From Ravibacter sp964562455 (GTDB lineage Bacteria > Bacteroidota > Bacteroidia > Cytophagales > Spirosomataceae), in assembly GCA_964562455.1 (NCBI GenBank), contig CAZLTN010000015.1, positions 1-64,000 on the forward strand: a DNA stretch of 64,000 nt, written 5' to 3'. Below, in pieces: positions 43,078-51,356 of the stretch. The stretch's first letter is position 1; the number at the start of each line of letters is the position of its first letter. Under the pieces are notes generated by a model. That model was given only the letters and a program-made list of their open reading frames with translations, was not told where the DNA came from and did not search any database. Position numbers and translations under genes: made by a program.

Positions 43078-43818
43078 TTGATACAGGATATTGCACATAA
43101 TCTCAAGGTTATTCATCATCGTATGGAGGAGGCCTGCCGGAATAGCGGCAGACCGGTCGACGCAGTGAGGTTATTGCTTGCTACTAAAACAGTTCCGGAG
43201 GAAAAGCTTCGTTATGCGGCTTCGCAGGGGGAATTGCTATTTGGAGAAAACCGGGTGCAGGATGGGAGCCGAATGGCAGAAAAGATTTCCGATCTGCCTG
43301 TTGAGTGGCACTTTATCGGTCATTTGCAGACCAATAAAATTAAGGAAGTGCTCCGCTGGGCAACCTGTATCCAGTCTGTAGACAGGCTTGACCTGGTAGA
43401 AAAGCTCGACCAGCGTCTTCAGTTTGAGCAGAGAAACATCGATGTTTTCCTGCAGGTAAATACTTCCTATGAAGAGAGCAAGTTTGGTGTGGCCCCCGAG
43501 TCAGCAATCGAACTTGTCAGATCCATAAAGAAATACGACACGCTTAACCTTAAAGGGTTGATGACCATCGGCCTGTTTTCTGAAGAGGCGGAAAAAGTGA
43601 GAAAGTGTTTCAGGTTGTTGAAGTCCCTCCGCGATGAAATCCTCTATATGGGTTACGATAATCTCGAGCTTTCTATGGGTATGAGCGGAGACCTGGAGGT
43701 GGCGATCGAAGAGGGGGCTACTATCGTAAGGGTGGGAACTGCCATCTTCGGCCAAAGGATTTACCCGGATTCGTATTACTGGAATGAAAACCAATCAGAT
43801 AAAAACATAGTCACCTGA
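43078..43818 (+). CDS. YggS/PROSC-family PLP homeostasis protein
   Basis: A 246-residue cytosolic alanine-racemase-fold protein that binds pyridoxal 5'-phosphate and keeps its level balanced. The PLP lysine is Lys37 in 'LLLATKTVP'. Other family marks are 'FGENRVQDG', 'EWHFIGHLQTNKIKEV', 'SVDRLDLVEKLD', 'NTSYEESKFGV', 'GLMTIG' and the phosphate-binding 'LSMGMSGDLEVAIEEGATIVRVGTAIFG'. I chose the TTG at 43078 ('MIQDIAHNLK'), which gives the usual family N-terminus. An ORF start at 43024 adds 18 residues that overlap the promoter. It is followed by citrate synthase after 74 bp. Confidence 0.9.
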   Translation: MIQDIAHNLKVIHHRMEEACRNSGRPVDAVRLLLATKTVPEEKLRYAASQGELLFGENRVQDGSRMAEKISDLPVEWHFIGHLQTNKIKEVLRWATCIQSVDRLDLVEKLDQRLQFEQRNIDVFLQVNTSYEESKFGVAPESAIELVRSIKKYDTLNLKGLMTIGLFSEEAEKVRKCFRLLKSLRDEILYMGYDNLELSMGMSGDLEVAIEEGATIVRVGTAIFGQRIYPDSYYWNENQSDKNIVT

Positions 43819-43892
43819 CAAAAATTTACATCCGTTACTTAACCGTAGAACATTCTTTAATAAACTTTAATCTTCATAGCTGATATAATATT

Positions 43893-45182
43893 ATGTCTGA
43901 TCATAAAGCGGAAATAATCCTTGATGATGAAAAGTACGAGTTCCCTACCCTTGAGGGCTCTGAAGGTGAAAAGGCCCTCGACATCGGTAAGCTAAGAGAC
44001 CTGACCGGTTACATCACCCTCGACAGCGGCTACAAAAATACAGGCGCAACTAAAAGCGGCATCACCTTTCTTGACGGAGAAAAAGGAATCCTCCGTTACA
44101 GGGGCTACTCGATTGAGGATCTGGCAGAAAATGCTACTTTTCTTGAAGTTGCCTATCTCCTGATATACGGGGAACTTCCCACTGAGGAAGAATACAGCCA
44201 TTTCGAAAATAAGATCCGCATCCATACGCTCGTAAACGAGGATATGAGGAAGATCTTTGAAGGGTTTCCGGTCAATGCGCACCCGATGGGCGTTATTTCA
44301 TCGCTGGTGAGCGCAATGAGCGCATTTTATCCCGATTCATACGATTCCAAACAACCGGACGATACCGATCTCCATATCATCAGACTGTTGGCAAAGCTTC
44401 CCACTATTGCTACATGGTCTTATAAAAAATCACAGGGACATCCTGTAAATTACCCTAACAATGCGCTGGATTATTGTTCCAATTTCCTTCATATGATGTT
44501 CGCGCTTCCGGTCGACAAGTATGAGGTAGATCCGGTAGTATCCAAAGCGCTCAACAAATTGCTGATCCTCCATGCAGACCATGAGCAGAATTGCTCTACT
44601 TCTACGGTAAGGCTCGTTGGATCGTCACAGGCTAATTTGTATACATCCATATCCGCCGGGATCGGTGCGCTCTGGGGCCCCCTGCACGGAGGAGCAAACC
44701 AGGAGGTGATTGAAATGCTGGAAGATATCAAAGCTGACGGCGGCGATACCCGGAAGTACATTGATATGGCCAAGGATAAGAACAGCGGATTCAGGTTATT
44801 CGGGTTCGGTCACCGGGTATATAAAAACTTTGACCCGCGTGCAAAGATCATTAAGAAGGCTGCAGACGAGGTTCTGGGTAAGCTTGGCGTAAAAGATCCG
44901 GTGCTGGATATAGCAAAAGCCCTTGAAACCGCCGCATTGGAAGATGAATACTTCATCAAAAGGAAGCTTTATCCCAATGTCGATTTCTATTCCGGGATTA
45001 TATACCGCGCGCTCGGCATTCCGACCAATATGTTTACGGTGATGTTTGCTATAGGCCGTCTGCCGGGTTGGATAGCACAGTGGCAGGAAATGAGGGATAA
45101 TAAGGAGCCTATAGGCCGTCCACGGCAAATCTATACCGGTCCGGTGCATCGCGATTTTGTCGATATGAAAGACAGGAAGTAG
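43893..45182 (+). CDS. gltA: Citrate synthase
   Basis: A 429-residue type II (hexameric, Gram-negative-type) citrate synthase that condenses oxaloacetate with acetyl-CoA at the entry of the TCA cycle. The catalytic residues are visible: His in 'LHGGANQ', His in 'GFGHRVYKNFDPRAKI' and Asp in 'NVDFYSGIIYRALGIP'. 'HADHEQNCSTSTVRLVGSS' is the signature segment. The N-terminal 45 residues form the small beta domain of type II enzymes. No allosteric claim can be made by eye. Lone gene, ended by a hairpin with T run at 45213. Confidence 0.96.
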   Translation: MSDHKAEIILDDEKYEFPTLEGSEGEKALDIGKLRDLTGYITLDSGYKNTGATKSGITFLDGEKGILRYRGYSIEDLAENATFLEVAYLLIYGELPTEEEYSHFENKIRIHTLVNEDMRKIFEGFPVNAHPMGVISSLVSAMSAFYPDSYDSKQPDDTDLHIIRLLAKLPTIATWSYKKSQGHPVNYPNNALDYCSNFLHMMFALPVDKYEVDPVVSKALNKLLILHADHEQNCSTSTVRLVGSSQANLYTSISAGIGALWGPLHGGANQEVIEMLEDIKADGGDTRKYIDMAKDKNSGFRLFGFGHRVYKNFDPRAKIIKKAADEVLGKLGVKDPVLDIAKALETAALEDEYFIKRKLYPNVDFYSGIIYRALGIPTNMFTVMFAIGRLPGWIAQWQEMRDNKEPIGRPRQIYTGPVHRDFVDMKDRK

Positions 45183-45212
45183 AAGCGGCTTTTATAAACG
45201 TCATTTTAATCA

Positions 45213-45242
45213 GGAGGGATACTTAAGGGTGTCCCTCTTTTT
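45213..45242 (+). terminator. Terminator of gltA
   Basis: GAGGGATAC (45214-45222) pairs with GTGTCCCTC (45229-45237), one G-U pair included, with a 6-base loop and five Ts after it. It is 31 bp past the gltA stop. Confidence 0.75.
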
Positions 45243-45265
45243 CCTTAGATTAGGTACAAAAAGTT

Positions 45266-45279
45266 GCGCCATATGGCGC
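45266..45279. promoter_or_regulatory. Perfect palindrome GCGCCATATGGCGC
   Basis: A 14-bp perfect palindrome 33 bp before the start codon of the cupin gene. It could be a dimeric regulator site; no regulator gene is adjacent, and chance is possible. Confidence 0.35.
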
Positions 45280-45311
45280 AGTCAGTATATAAACAAACTT
45301 ATAATTCTGAA

Positions 45312-45824
45312 ATGAAATCATTTCCAGCTCAAACTGAGAAAAGCGAAGTTTTCGGTTACGTAGAGAACTATATCCGTGATCTGGGTTTTTCGATTGTCAA
45401 TAAAGATCACGGCAGGCCCTGGGGAGGATTTTTGGTTTTGGATGAAACGCAGGCGCCTGAATTCATCGAAACTTTCTTCTCACATCTGTCTCTGAGCGAT
45501 TTTGAAGGTTTTGACAAATTAAGCCCCAAAATCCTTTTGGTAGCTCCCGGCAAAAGACTGTCGTGGCAGTATCATCACAGGAGAGCTGAGATATGGAAGG
45601 TGATCGGGGGAAGCGCTGCAATAGTAGTGAGTGATACGGACGAGGAAACTCCCGCGCGTAGCCTGGCGACCGGCGATGTGGTCAGCCTCAACAGGGGAGA
45701 ACGCCACCGGCTGATCGGTGTCGACGAGTACGGTGTCGTGGCCGAGATCTGGCAGCATACCGACGCGGGCCATCCTTCAGATGAAGAGGACATCGTACGT
45801 GTCCAGGACGATTTCGGAAGATAG
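45312..45824 (+). CDS. Cupin-fold sugar isomerase-like protein
   Basis: A 170-residue single-domain cupin resembling the isomerase part of type II phosphomannose isomerases ('RPWGGFLVLDE' near 31-41, 'LLVAPGKRLSWQYHHRRAEIWKVIGGSA' as the first cupin motif with its metal-binding His/Glu, and 'VVSLNRGERHRLIGVDEYGVVAEIWQH' as the second). Length and motifs fit interconversion of mannose-6-P and fructose-6-P, though the exact sugar is not certain. I chose the ATG at 45312; a TTG at 45264 would add residues unlike the family. A 14-bp palindrome (45266-45279) lies in its leader. It converges on glyS with a 30-bp gap. Confidence 0.82.
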   Translation: MKSFPAQTEKSEVFGYVENYIRDLGFSIVNKDHGRPWGGFLVLDETQAPEFIETFFSHLSLSDFEGFDKLSPKILLVAPGKRLSWQYHHRRAEIWKVIGGSAAIVVSDTDEETPARSLATGDVVSLNRGERHRLIGVDEYGVVAEIWQHTDAGHPSDEEDIVRVQDDFGR

Positions 45825-45854
45825 AAGAATAAAAAAATCCGGGAGCCGTCAGTA

Positions 45855-47309
45855 TCAGATAGCTTCCAGGATCCTTTCCAGCGAGACCTCGTGGCCTATC
45901 TTTTCTTTCAGTTGAGAGATGGGCAGTCGCTCCTGTTGGGTGGTATCCCTGTGCCTGATGGTGACGGTGTCGTCTTCCATGGTCTGGTAGTCGACCGCTA
46001 TACAGAACGGGGTTCCGATCAGGTCCTGGCGGGTATAACGCTTGCCTATGGCTGCATTATCGTCATATACGGTCCTGAACGAAGACTTAAGGGATTTTAC
46101 TATTTCCTGCGCTTTTTCAGCAAGCCCGTCTTTTTTAACCAGGGGTAAAACCGCCGCTTTCACCGGCGCAAGGGCAGGGTGGAATTTGAGATATACCCGC
46201 TCCTTGTCGCCATCGGTCTCCTTAGTGAAGGCATTGCAGAACACCGCCAGGAAAAGGCGATCGGCTCCTACGGAAGTCTCTACAACATAAGGGATATAAT
46301 TCTGGTTGATTTCAGGATCAAAGTATTGCTGCTTCTTTTTAGAAAGTTCCTGGTGATTTTTGAGATCGAAGTCGGTACGCGAATGGATTCCCTCGATTTC
46401 CCGGAAGCCGAACGGAAATTGAAACTCGATATCGACGGCTGCATTGGCATAGTGAGCCAGCTTTTCGTGGTCGTGATACTGCAGCTTTCCCGCAGGCAGC
46501 CCGATGGCCTTATGGAACCTGAGCCGCTGCTCCTTCCAGGATTCATACCATTCCATTTCCGAGCCGGGCCTTACGAAAAACTGCATTTCCATCTGTTCGA
46601 ACTCACGCATACGAAAGGTGAACTGGCGCGCAACGATCTCATTCCGGAAGGCTTTTCCTATCTGAGCAATTCCGAAAGGTACTTTCATCCTGCCGCTTTT
46701 CTGGACATTCAGGAAGTTTACGAAAATACCCTGCGCTGTCTCGGGCCTCAGATAAATAAGGCTGGCGTCTTCCGCTACCGATCCTACCTGGGTGCTGAAC
46801 ATAAGGTTGAATTGTCTTACATCCGTCCAGTTGGCCGTTTTGGAAACCGGGCAGACGATACCTTCCGCTATGATCAGCTCCCTGACACCGTCGAGATTTT
46901 CGGCTGAGAACAGGCGCCCCATTTCAGCCAGCAGTGCAGAGGCTTTGTCTGCCTGGCCGGCATTTGCATACTCTTCAGCCTTCCCTTCAAGCAACTGGTC
47001 GGCCCGGTATCTTTTTTTAGAATCTTTGTTATCGATCATCGGGTCGTTGAACCCGTCGACATGCCCGGAGGCTTTCCAGGTAAGCGGATGCATGAAAATA
47101 GACGCATCGATTCCTACGATGTTATCATGCAACTGCGTCATAGCTTTCCACCAGGCGCTCTTCAGGCTGTTTTTCAGCTCAACACCATTTTGCCCGTAAT
47201 CGTAAACGGCCTGGAGACCATCATAGATTTCGGAAGAAGGGAACACGAAGCCATATTCTTTGGCGTGAGATATAATATCCTGAAGAGAGGTAGCAGGAGC
47301 CGATGACAT
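45855..47309 (-). CDS. glyS: Glycyl-tRNA synthetase (single-chain)
   Basis: A 484-residue class II synthetase of the eukaryote/archaea-like dimeric type, distinct from the two-subunit GlyQ/GlyS of E. coli. Motif 1 lies in the early helix region. Motif 2 is 'AFRNEIVARQFTFRMREFEQMEMQFFV' (about residues 227-253), with the ATP-binding Arg and the Glu residues that select glycine. Motif 3 is 'VVETSVGADRLFLAVF' (about 355-370). The C-terminal 100 residues are the anticodon-binding domain ('LIGTPFCIAVDYQTMEDDTVTIRHRDT'). It charges tRNA-Gly in the cytosol. Full length and intact; it converges on the cupin gene. Confidence 0.95.
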   Translation of the reverse strand: MSSAPATSLQDIISHAKEYGFVFPSSEIYDGLQAVYDYGQNGVELKNSLKSAWWKAMTQLHDNIVGIDASIFMHPLTWKASGHVDGFNDPMIDNKDSKKRYRADQLLEGKAEEYANAGQADKASALLAEMGRLFSAENLDGVRELIIAEGIVCPVSKTANWTDVRQFNLMFSTQVGSVAEDASLIYLRPETAQGIFVNFLNVQKSGRMKVPFGIAQIGKAFRNEIVARQFTFRMREFEQMEMQFFVRPGSEMEWYESWKEQRLRFHKAIGLPAGKLQYHDHEKLAHYANAAVDIEFQFPFGFREIEGIHSRTDFDLKNHQELSKKKQQYFDPEINQNYIPYVVETSVGADRLFLAVFCNAFTKETDGDKERVYLKFHPALAPVKAAVLPLVKKDGLAEKAQEIVKSLKSSFRTVYDDNAAIGKRYTRQDLIGTPFCIAVDYQTMEDDTVTIRHRDTTQQERLPISQLKEKIGHEVSLERILEAI

Positions 47310-47402
47310 AACCTGTAAAACTTATTTCTACTTTTTGACTGAAACTCTTTGCAGTAAAGCAATTTGCTGTTTAATGCGGTGCAAAGCTAACCATTTTTTC
47401 CT

Positions 47403-47410
47403 TAGTTTTG
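47403..47410 (+). promoter_or_regulatory. TAnnTTTG -7 box upstream of the HhH gene
   Basis: TAGTTTTG lies 27 bp before the start codon of the helix-hairpin-helix gene. The -33 box is not clear, so confidence is limited. Confidence 0.4.
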
Positions 47411-47437
47411 AGCGTCGCTATACTTTAAGCTTTTCCT

Positions 47438-48427
47438 ATGTTTTACCGGATAATCCGTTTCCTGCAGGATTTTTTTTCAGTTTCCCCTAAAGAAGCACGC
47501 GGCATTGCCGGCCTGCTGCTGATGTCGGTAATGGTTTTGCTATTCCCTGTATTTCTTAAACGCTACCTTTTTCACAGGTCGCAGCAGGAGATAACGGAAG
47601 AAAGGATTTTCCTGGATAGCCTGTTGCGGGCAGTCAGCTATGACAACAAGAACAGGAGCAGCGCAGGAAAGGAGCCTGAGCCTTTGCAGGAATTCGTGGA
47701 GCTGAAGGATTTCAACCCCAATACAGCTACCGCAGACGAAATGACAAATCTGGGTATCCCGGGTTTCATAGCCCGCAGAATTATCAATTACCGGCAAAAA
47801 GGCGGGATATTCCACAGGAAGGAGGATCTCAGGCGTATCTACGATTTTCCTGAGGATTTATATCAAAAGCTGGCCCCCTATATCAGGCTTTCGGGCGAAC
47901 GGGCAAAGGATTCCGGCACTGCCGGAGGATATAAGCCCGCTCCTGCGGGATCGGGAGACAATGGTTACGGCCAGGGGAAGAAAAAGCCAACGGCATTTGA
48001 AGCCGGGCACCCGCAGGTAGTAATTGTTCCTTTTGATATTAACAAAGCTGATACCACACAATTGAAGAGACTGAAGGGGATTGGTTCGGGAAGGGCCAGG
48101 ATAATCATAAATTACAGGAATGCGCTGGGAGGCTTCCATTCCGGGAGCCAGTACCCGGAAATTTACGGACTGGATACCCTGGCCCTCGCAGAGCTGAAAA
48201 GGTATGCACGGGTACTGAGCCTGCCTCGTAAGATACCCGTCAATACTGTGTCGCGGGAGGAATTGCTTATGCACCCTTATGCGAGAAAGCATCGCAGGCT
48301 TTCTGAAGCGATTATCCGGTACCGGGATCAGCACGGCCCCTACGGGTCGCGGGAAGACCTTGAGAAAGTGATCAATATAACACCCGGTTTTCTCGACCTG
48401 ATGATTCCCTATATAACATTTGATTAA
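47438..48427 (+). CDS. Helix-hairpin-helix (ComEA-like) protein
   Basis: A 329-residue protein with one membrane segment (about residues 25-43) and three helix-hairpin-helix blocks outside it: about 85-142 ('NPNTATADEMTNLGIPGFIARRIINYR'), about 199-255 ('INKADTTQLKRLKGIGSGRARIIINYR') and about 268-327 ('VNTVSREELLMHPYARKHRRLSEAIIRYR'). Such modules bind the DNA backbone without sequence choice. Proteins of this shape resemble ComEA, the periplasmic DNA receptor of natural competence, but here three HhH units replace the usual one. No other competence gene is nearby, so uptake is an inference. The stop lies inside the first copy of a 16-bp tandem repeat. Confidence 0.82.
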   Translation: MFYRIIRFLQDFFSVSPKEARGIAGLLLMSVMVLLFPVFLKRYLFHRSQQEITEERIFLDSLLRAVSYDNKNRSSAGKEPEPLQEFVELKDFNPNTATADEMTNLGIPGFIARRIINYRQKGGIFHRKEDLRRIYDFPEDLYQKLAPYIRLSGERAKDSGTAGGYKPAPAGSGDNGYGQGKKKPTAFEAGHPQVVIVPFDINKADTTQLKRLKGIGSGRARIIINYRNALGGFHSGSQYPEIYGLDTLALAELKRYARVLSLPRKIPVNTVSREELLMHPYARKHRRLSEAIIRYRDQHGPYGSREDLEKVINITPGFLDLMIPYITFD

Positions 48428-48450
48428 AAAGATGTTTGATTAAAAAGATG
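48419..48450. repeat. 16-bp tandem duplication at the HhH stop codon
   Basis: TTTGATTAAAAAGATG occurs twice in a row (48419-48434 and 48435-48450). The first copy contains the stop codon, and the second runs into the left end of the MITE-like element. Confidence 0.9.
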
Positions 48451-48570
48451 TTCTAAAAAGCGCCAAAATGCAAGGCGTTGAGGATGAGGACGAAGGAGTA
48501 TACCTATAATATATGACTGAGACCGAATTCCGAAAACAACGCAGCAATTTGTGTGCTTTTTAAACATCTT
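48445..48570. mobile_element. 126-bp MITE-like element
   Basis: The ends are imperfect inverted repeats of about 30 bp: left 'AAGATGTTCTAAAAAGC' and the reverse complement of the right end 'AAGATGTTTAAAAAGC', with weaker pairing inward. There is no ORF. The left-end 14-mer also occurs upstream of the transketolase half. This looks like a non-autonomous miniature element placed between two genes; no matching transposase is in the window. Confidence 0.6.
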
Positions 48571-48663
48571 CATAAAGCTATTTTTCCTTTGAACATAATT
48601 GGAAGGAAATACCGGAAACGTTTGAATATATTCGTCTTCATTTAACCTTAATCACGAAAAAAT

Positions 48664-48984
48664 ATGTTAGTAACGACCACTCCCAATGTCGAAGGAAGAA
48701 AGATTGTCAGGTATATCGGCCTGGTTAATGGAGAAGCTATCATCGGCGCCAATATCGTAAAGGACTTTTTTGCCGGGATACGCGATGTGGTAGGAGGGAG
48801 GGCAGGCTCTTATGAACAGGGCCTCAGAGAGGCGAAAAGCATTGCTGTGAAGGAAATGGTCGAGCAGGCTCAGCGGTTGGGCGCTAACGCGGTAATAGGT
48901 GTAGACCTCGACTATGAAACTATAGGCAACAACGGTTCGATGCTGATGGTAAGCGCAAACGGAACTGCTGTTCAGATAGAATAA
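48664..48984 (+). CDS. YbjQ-family protein
   Basis: A complete 106-residue protein of the YbjQ (UPF0145) family, a small beta/alpha protein that forms pentamers. Recognisable parts are 'VTTTPNVEGRKIVRYIGLVNGEAIIGANIVKDFFAGIRDVVGG' (split here for reading: the Gly-Glu-Ala-Ile-Ile-Gly run near residues 26-31 and the 'RDVVGGRAGSYE' run near 43-54), then 'MVEQAQRLGANAVIGVDLDYE'. Some relatives have been called heavy-metal-binding domains, but no firm function is known. It is a lone gene after the MITE-like element, and its last 13 bp overlap the end of the convergent AI-2E transporter gene. Confidence 0.92.
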   Translation: MLVTTTPNVEGRKIVRYIGLVNGEAIIGANIVKDFFAGIRDVVGGRAGSYEQGLREAKSIAVKEMVEQAQRLGANAVIGVDLDYETIGNNGSMLMVSANGTAVQIE

Positions 48985-50045
48985 TCTTGGGGAGAGTCGG
49001 TTACGGGATCGGGGAGCGGGTCATCACCCAGCAGGATGGCCAGGGCTTCGCCGCCCTTGACCTGGTCTGCAATGATGCGGGCTATCGCCATATAGGGTAC
49101 GAAAAGGATCATACCTGCCGCACCCCACAGCAGGCCGCCCAAAAAGATAGCGACAAGTGTACTAAGCGTGCTCAGGTTGATGCGCTGGCTTACCGCCCAG
49201 GGAAAAATGAGATTGGCTTCCAGGTATTGTACAAACGTATAGATCGCTATGACCCCCAGCGGATAGTAAATCGAGTCGTACAGTGTCCAGGAAATAATGA
49301 TGGGGAGCAGTGCTCCGATCATGATGCCGATATATGGGATAAATGTCAGGATAGATGCGATAAATCCGAAGAAGATCGCATTGGGAATGCCGAGAATGAG
49401 AAGGCCTGTACTGTTCAGTATACCTACGATCAGGTAAACTGTTGCCATTCCTTTGATAAACTGTACATAAGAGCTTACAGCTTCGTGCAGGATCCCCTTG
49501 AGCCGGCCTTTCAGTGAGGCAGGGGCCAGCAGCTCTGCTACACGGACAAGCCGTTCGCGCCCATAGAGGATAAGAAAGCTGTAAACCGGGATAATAATCA
49601 GCAGCACAGTCCCGGAGACGGATGCCTCCACCGTGTTACGGGCAAAGCTGAAAATCGATTGTATGGAATTTTCCACACCCTGCGTAGCCCATATGCGCCA
49701 TTTGCCCTTTTCAATCCCGAAGGTCTGCTCCGCATATATACTGATTTCATTTGCCAGCCCAAGCAGTTTGACCTGCAGATCAGGGAAGTAATCGCGCAGG
49801 TTCAGTACCTGCAATACCAGGAGCGTGATCAGGAACGCAATGGGTACCAGCAGAATCAGCAGGCTGACAATTATTGCCGCCGCTCTTCCCATACCTTTTC
49901 GTTCGAGCCAGCTACAGACCGGGTAAAGCAGCAGGCTTATAAAAAGCCCGAAGCTGATCGGGACCAGCACACTTCTTCCCAGGTAAAGAATCAGCGATGA
50001 ACAAAGAATGATCAATAAAATCTGGAGCAGGCGGTTGCTGGGCAT
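48972..50045 (-). CDS. AI-2E/PerM-family membrane transporter
   Basis: A 357-residue inner-membrane protein with about eight helices and a large central domain (about residues 85-150). Family marks include 'PISFGLFISLLLYPVCSWLERKGMGR' near the N-terminus, 'GILNSTGLLILGIPNAIFFGFIASILTFIPYIG' in the middle and 'LSTLVAIFLGGLLWGAAGMILFVPYMAI' near the end. Members export autoinducer-2 (TqsA) or work as Na+/H+-type antiporters; the substrate here is unknown. It follows the YtxH gene by 18 bp and probably shares its transcript. Its 3' end overlaps the convergent YbjQ gene by 13 bp. Confidence 0.9.
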   Translation of the reverse strand: MPSNRLLQILLIILCSSLILYLGRSVLVPISFGLFISLLLYPVCSWLERKGMGRAAAIIVSLLILLVPIAFLITLLVLQVLNLRDYFPDLQVKLLGLANEISIYAEQTFGIEKGKWRIWATQGVENSIQSIFSFARNTVEASVSGTVLLIIIPVYSFLILYGRERLVRVAELLAPASLKGRLKGILHEAVSSYVQFIKGMATVYLIVGILNSTGLLILGIPNAIFFGFIASILTFIPYIGIMIGALLPIIISWTLYDSIYYPLGVIAIYTFVQYLEANLIFPWAVSQRINLSTLSTLVAIFLGGLLWGAAGMILFVPYMAIARIIADQVKGGEALAILLGDDPLPDPVTDSPQDYSI

Positions 50046-50063
50046 TCGTCGGTTATTCGGGAA

Positions 50064-50366
50064 TTATGACGCCGGGCTTTCTCCGGGAGCTTTTTTGCCT
50101 GTGATATTATTGAGCAGGTCTCTCAGGAACTTGTCCGCATCCGGGAAATTTGTTTTCAGCGTTTCCGCGCCTTTGGTCTTTAGTTCCTCGAAATATTCAG
50201 GGGCTTTGTCGAGGGCCTCCTCGGCTTCTCCTTTCAGGTCGTTCGCTTTGGATTTAAGATCTTCCAGCAGCTTTTCACCGTCTTCTGTCTGCAGGTATTT
50301 ATGTAGCGCTACGCCGGCAGCGGCTCCTATGATGAACGTAGCCAGATGTTTTGAATTAATACTCAT
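50064..50366 (-). CDS. YtxH-like small protein
   Basis: A 100-residue protein with a short hydrophobic stretch near the N-terminus (about residues 8-22, 'LATFIIGAAAGVALHKYL') and a Lys/Glu-rich amphipathic helix for the rest ('EDLKSKANDLKGEAEEALDKAPEYFEEL'). This is the YtxH-type layout of stress-related or apolipophorin-like small proteins that associate with the membrane. The exact role is unknown. It lies 18 bp upstream of the AI-2E transporter gene, so they may be cotranscribed. Confidence 0.8.
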   Translation of the reverse strand: MSINSKHLATFIIGAAAGVALHKYLQTEDGEKLLEDLKSKANDLKGEAEEALDKAPEYFEELKTKGAETLKTNFPDADKFLRDLLNNITGKKAPGESPAS

Positions 50367-50468
50367 GATCGTGAAATGGTTAATTTGAACTGTCGTTAAA
50401 AGTACGGAAAATAAAGCGAAACGGGATGTTTCCCTCTCTTAAATATGGTAACCGGTAGCAACGGCTTA

Positions 50469-51344
50469 TCAACGGGATTGGAACGCGGCGAGAAGCGCTT
50501 CTTTCACATTCCCTTCTGCCAGGAGCTCTTTTACCCTGATGTGAAGTAGCTCATTGAAATTTTCACAAGCTCCCTCTGTCTGTTCTTTGAAGCTTGCTAT
50601 CGTCGAATGATAGCCATATTGCCTGATCTCGTCCGGATCGGGGATTTCCGCAGCGCTGCCCAGTATTCCAAGATCGTTGCCGGTCAGTATAGCCGAACAC
50701 TGTACTGAAAAGGGTAATGTATCGATACCGATGCCTTTTACGGGGCGCTGTACTTCAAACAGCGTTTCTTTGCCCGATACGCTGTACCAATCGCCTCCTG
50801 CACGGCCCACCCAACGGGTTTTGAGCATGTCTATGCGCCCTTTGGCGTCGAGAATCCGCTCTGAGAAATGTGCCAGTACCACCTCTGCGATCACCAGGCT
50901 CATGCTTCCGATTTCCTTTATATCAAGTACCCTGCACTCCAGGTGACCGGGCGATTCCTGTACCCGGGGAGGAGTGACGACCAGTGAGGGGATAGGGGTG
51001 AAACCTGCTTTTTCAAACTCGTTGACACCTCTGTCGTATGCTGATGATGAAAGGGATACCTGTTGCACCATGTTCACGTCTACAAGGTTAACAACAGCTT
51101 CAGGCACTTCTTCCAGGTTCAATACCGTATCCTTGTAAGAGTCGTCAAAACCCCTCTTATTGGGAGCAAATACGACGATGGGAGGGTCTATCCCTACATA
51201 GTTGAAAAAGCTGAACGGGCTCAGGTTGGCATTTCCCGATTTATCGGTTGTACTGACCAGCGCGATAGGCCTAGGGGCTATTGCGCTGGTCATGTATTGG
51301 TAGAAAGACCTTGCGCCCGCATCTTCCGGTCTGACGCTTTTCAT
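50469..51344 (-). CDS. Flavin reductase-like (FMN-binding split-barrel) protein
   Basis: A 291-residue protein of the flavin reductase-like family, larger than the 170-residue core. The FMN-binding domain occupies about residues 15-190: 'MTSAIAPRPIALVSTTDKSG' with the loop contacting the flavin phosphate, 'NLSPFSFFNYVGIDPPIVVF', and 'ESPGHLECRVL'. The last 100 residues are an added helical domain. It should reduce flavin with NAD(P)H or act as an oxidoreductase with bound FMN; the substrate is unknown. It is the last gene of a tight minus-strand operon (GT39, amidotransferase, phosphoribosyltransferase, this gene), 12 bp after its neighbour. Confidence 0.87.
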   Translation of the reverse strand: MKSVRPEDAGARSFYQYMTSAIAPRPIALVSTTDKSGNANLSPFSFFNYVGIDPPIVVFAPNKRGFDDSYKDTVLNLEEVPEAVVNLVDVNMVQQVSLSSSAYDRGVNEFEKAGFTPIPSLVVTPPRVQESPGHLECRVLDIKEIGSMSLVIAEVVLAHFSERILDAKGRIDMLKTRWVGRAGGDWYSVSGKETLFEVQRPVKGIGIDTLPFSVQCSAILTGNDLGILGSAAEIPDPDEIRQYGYHSTIASFKEQTEGACENFNELLHIRVKELLAEGNVKEALLAAFQSR

Positions 51345-51356
51345 CCTGAGCGGTAT

